Shown here: positions 43,676 to 44,989 of the stretch, in pieces
Position numbering within the stretch: the stretch's first letter is position 1
How the letters are laid out: each line of letters starts with the position of its first letter
Assembly: GCA_012959435.1 (NCBI GenBank)
Contig: DUDF01000202.1
Span: 1-44,989 of the forward strand
Origin: Candidatus Poseidoniales archaeon
GTDB taxonomy: Archaea > Thermoplasmatota > Poseidoniia > Poseidoniales > Thalassarchaeaceae
Direction of reading: 5' to 3'
Length of the DNA stretch: 44,989 nucleotides
The notes under the pieces: model-generated
Databases searched by the model: none
Told to the model about the DNA's origin: nothing
The model's input: the letters and a program-made list of their open reading frames with translations, nothing else
Program-made: the position numbers and the translations under genes

Positions 43676-43694
43676 TGCCCCCCTACGGGGGGCA
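43676..43694 (-). terminator. Strong GC hairpin between flagellin and motor genes
   Basis: TGCCCCCC (43676-43683), loop TAC, GGGGGGCA (43687-43694): eight perfect pairs, seven of them G-C. It lies 14 bases after the flagellin stop, in a 56-base gap. No T-run follows on the minus strand. It could cause partial termination or protect the flagellin mRNA end, letting flagellin be made in excess of motor proteins. Confidence 0.6.
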
Positions 43695-43707
43695 GATGGT
43701 TATAGTA

Positions 43708-44289
43708 TCAGACTATTGTGGCGCCGTTATCAACGCTGTTGTAGTGTAATTGAACGTAAGTTTCGCCACCACCGTCGATTAGAATACGCATTTCTTGATC
43801 GTCACCAACTGTTGGTGAACATGTTGTTGATGTGTCGATTGGAACAAGGAACGTTTGACCTGACTCCACTGTTGAACCGGCTACGATAAGAGTGCCTGAA
43901 AGGTCTGTTGCCAAACCATCAAAATCGTTAGAATTTACATCTGATGTTCCTGCAGCTGTATCTTCACAAACAATGAACCAAGAAATATCACTAAGTAATG
44001 TGCTATCTGAGCCGGCACTAAGTTGGGTTATGAGTGTAATCTCATCAGCAGCGGTCCCTGCTGCATTATCGTCGCTTATGTAGGCGCCAATCACTTGGAT
44101 TTTTCCACTCAATTCATCACGTGTATCGTCGCCTGTTTGCTCAGCTCTCTGCTGAAGTTCTTCGGCTGTTTTAATGATAATTGTTGATGCGACGGCAGCC
44201 ACCAAAATCAGGGCGATGAAAATAATCATCGCTCCAATTCCTATAGCACCTTCTCTGTTTTCAATGAAGCCCCTTTTTTTATTATACAT
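43708..44289 (-). CDS. flaB: Archaellin (flagellin), class III signal peptide
   Basis: Archaellin is the filament subunit. The start MYNKKRGFIENREG is a short charged leader, followed by AIGIGAMIIFIALILVAAVA, the hydrophobic N-terminal helix of archaellins. The pre-archaellin peptidase would cut between G and A (REG/AIGIG). The rest (about 150 residues) is a beta-rich, Asp/Ser/Thr-rich filament domain with two or more Cys (SWFIVCEDT, TTCSPTVG). Length (193) is normal. There is no ribosome site before the ATG, and a TATA-like element lies about 20 bases upstream, so the transcript is probably leaderless or nearly so. Only one flagellin is seen, and the peptidase gene is not in the window. Confidence 0.93.
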   Translation of the reverse strand: MYNKKRGFIENREGAIGIGAMIIFIALILVAAVASTIIIKTAEELQQRAEQTGDDTRDELSGKIQVIGAYISDDNAAGTAADEITLITQLSAGSDSTLLSDISWFIVCEDTAAGTSDVNSNDFDGLATDLSGTLIVAGSTVESGQTFLVPIDTSTTCSPTVGDDQEMRILIDGGGETYVQLHYNSVDNGATIV

Positions 44290-44304
44290 GTTAACACTCT
44301 CTGT

Positions 44305-44337
44305 TATATTTATACCATCGCTGTAGGTATATTAAAC
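44305..44337 (-). promoter_or_regulatory. Candidate flagellin promoter (TATA-like elements)
   Basis: On the minus strand TATAAATATA occupies 44314-44305, and TTTAATATA lies about 44337-44329. The first is centred about 21 bases before the ATG, slightly close for a leaderless start. The second would give a leader of roughly 15-20 bases. Confidence 0.5.
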
Positions 44338-44359
44338 TAGTCGTGGACCACCCACAAAA

Positions 44360-44989
44360 TTAGATTTTTGTTTGTAATGAAATTGCCACATATTCCACTT
44401 GTTTTGGAGATAATACTCTGATGTAAGGCCAGGAGTTAGTAGTCCAACCCGGGGGAATCCAAGGCATAATTAATACCTCAGTCATTTTTTCAGTTGTTTT
44501 GTTTTCAACACGTGTATCCATTGTTAAACCGTGCGTGGATAATGTATATCCAGTTATTATTGATAGGTTTTCTTGTAAACTACCTGGGGCCCCAATATCA
44601 CGAATTGATGCCATTGCTGAGGGTATGATGTTGAACAAAAGTTTTGCAGATTCACCGGGTGCTAATCTTGGAATTATTTGGGTGGGTGGTGAGGCCCTCC
44701 AGTTAGGAGGAGTTGGGGCTTTCATATTGAAACTCGGTAACGGGTTCTCGCTTGTGTTTTCGATATTGACTAATAGTTGGCCATTTTCTTCACCTAAGTT
44801 CCAACGCGCTTCTACCCCCATCCAAAACTCATAGAACACAAATGGATTCAACGCTGCACTATTAACAAGTAAATGATCTACTAAATTTGTTAACTGATTA
44901 GATGCCTCATCAAATGCACCCCTAAGGATGAGGGTTTCTGCGGTTTTCATGGTTAACAAAATATCAACAAGTTCTGTTTCGCTGGCTGA
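44360..44989 (-). CDS. C-terminal part of an unrecognised protein (5' truncated by window edge)
   Basis: The frame is open to the last base of the window (SASETELVDILLTMKT...), so the gene begins beyond it. The N-terminal visible part is helical (ETLILRGAFDEASNQLTNLV). A beta-sandwich-like segment follows (GQLLVNIENTSENPLPSFNM, PRLAPGESAKLLFNIIPSAM) with the pattern of CARDB-like or other Ig-type domains. The end has strands with conserved Pro and Trp (MPWIPPGWTTNSWPYIRVLS). No membrane span is visible in this part. It lies directly upstream of flagellin on the same strand with a 70-base gap containing a promoter, so it is probably a separate unit. Function unknown. Confidence 0.6.
   Translation of the reverse strand, partial: SASETELVDILLTMKTAETLILRGAFDEASNQLTNLVDHLLVNSAALNPFVFYEFWMGVEARWNLGEENGQLLVNIENTSENPLPSFNMKAPTPPNWRASPPTQIIPRLAPGESAKLLFNIIPSAMASIRDIGAPGSLQENLSIITGYTLSTHGLTMDTRVENKTTEKMTEVLIMPWIPPGWTTNSWPYIRVLSPKQVEYVAISLQTKI

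Noticed and set aside
1-44989. tRNA or rRNA genes
   Set aside because: I looked for T-arm and acceptor patterns in the gaps and found none that fold. The TTCGAG at 10060 sits in a simple four-pair hairpin, not a T-arm.
1-44989. CRISPR arrays, insertion sequences or prophage
   Set aside because: The repeats seen are all in-frame coding repeats or short hairpins. There are no spaced direct repeats, transposase ORFs or integrase genes.

Overview
The window looks like a chromosomal segment of a planktonic euryarchaeon, most likely Marine Group II (Candidatus Poseidoniales) or a close relative in the Thermoplasmatota. The evidence is an archaeal DnaG (Toprim) primase, a group II chaperonin, a complete archaellum motor operon with a class III signal-peptide flagellin, several very large Asp-rich thrombospondin-type-3 surface proteins with one C-terminal membrane span, and a moderately AT-rich, densely packed genome. 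The taxonomic call is inference from gene content; no rRNA or tRNA gene is visible.

Layout. 1-3.85 kb: the 3' end of a membrane-anchored surface protein, a possible 33-codon remnant ORF, then a peroxiredoxin-like protein coupled to a TPR membrane protein. 4.1-8.8 kb: a long coiled-coil protein facing a Pro-rich multi-span membrane protein. 8.8-19.7 kb: housekeeping genes, namely DnaG, a TerB-like small protein, a MobA-like nucleotidyltransferase, PurN, a DUF454 membrane protein that appears to start at CTG, a lipoprotein, PurH, a divergent thermosome subunit, a PINA-like ATPase without its PIN domain, a small membrane protein and a Gfo/Idh oxidoreductase. 19.7-22 kb: a GT4 glycosyltransferase overlapping an APH-type kinase. 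22-36.3 kb: three giant type I surface proteins with a poxvirus/bacterial-type topoisomerase IB between the first and the other two. 36.3-44.3 kb: an MscS channel and the archaellum operon on the minus strand, transcribed flagellin -> ArlCDE-like -> F -> G -> H -> I -> J. The window ends inside an unrecognised gene.

How the genes work together. The right half is a cell-surface and motility island. A probably leaderless flagellin gene leads the archaellum operon. A very strong GC hairpin separates it from the motor genes, most of which have a Shine-Dalgarno sequence about five bases before a TTG, GTG or ATG start. MscS follows, and the two giant RCC1/TSP3 surface proteins lie directly behind it, tightly spaced on the same strand. 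The three giants share one design: signal peptide, large outside domain (beta-helix or seven-repeat RCC1 propeller), Ca2+-type Asp-rich TSP3 stalk, one membrane span, and a short cytoplasmic tail. The tails end in three different modules: a SAP motif, an EF-hand, and a coiled coil plus helix-hairpin-helix. This surface-receptor-like design with nucleic-acid-binding-type or Ca2+-binding tails is the most interesting candidate for an undescribed system in the window.
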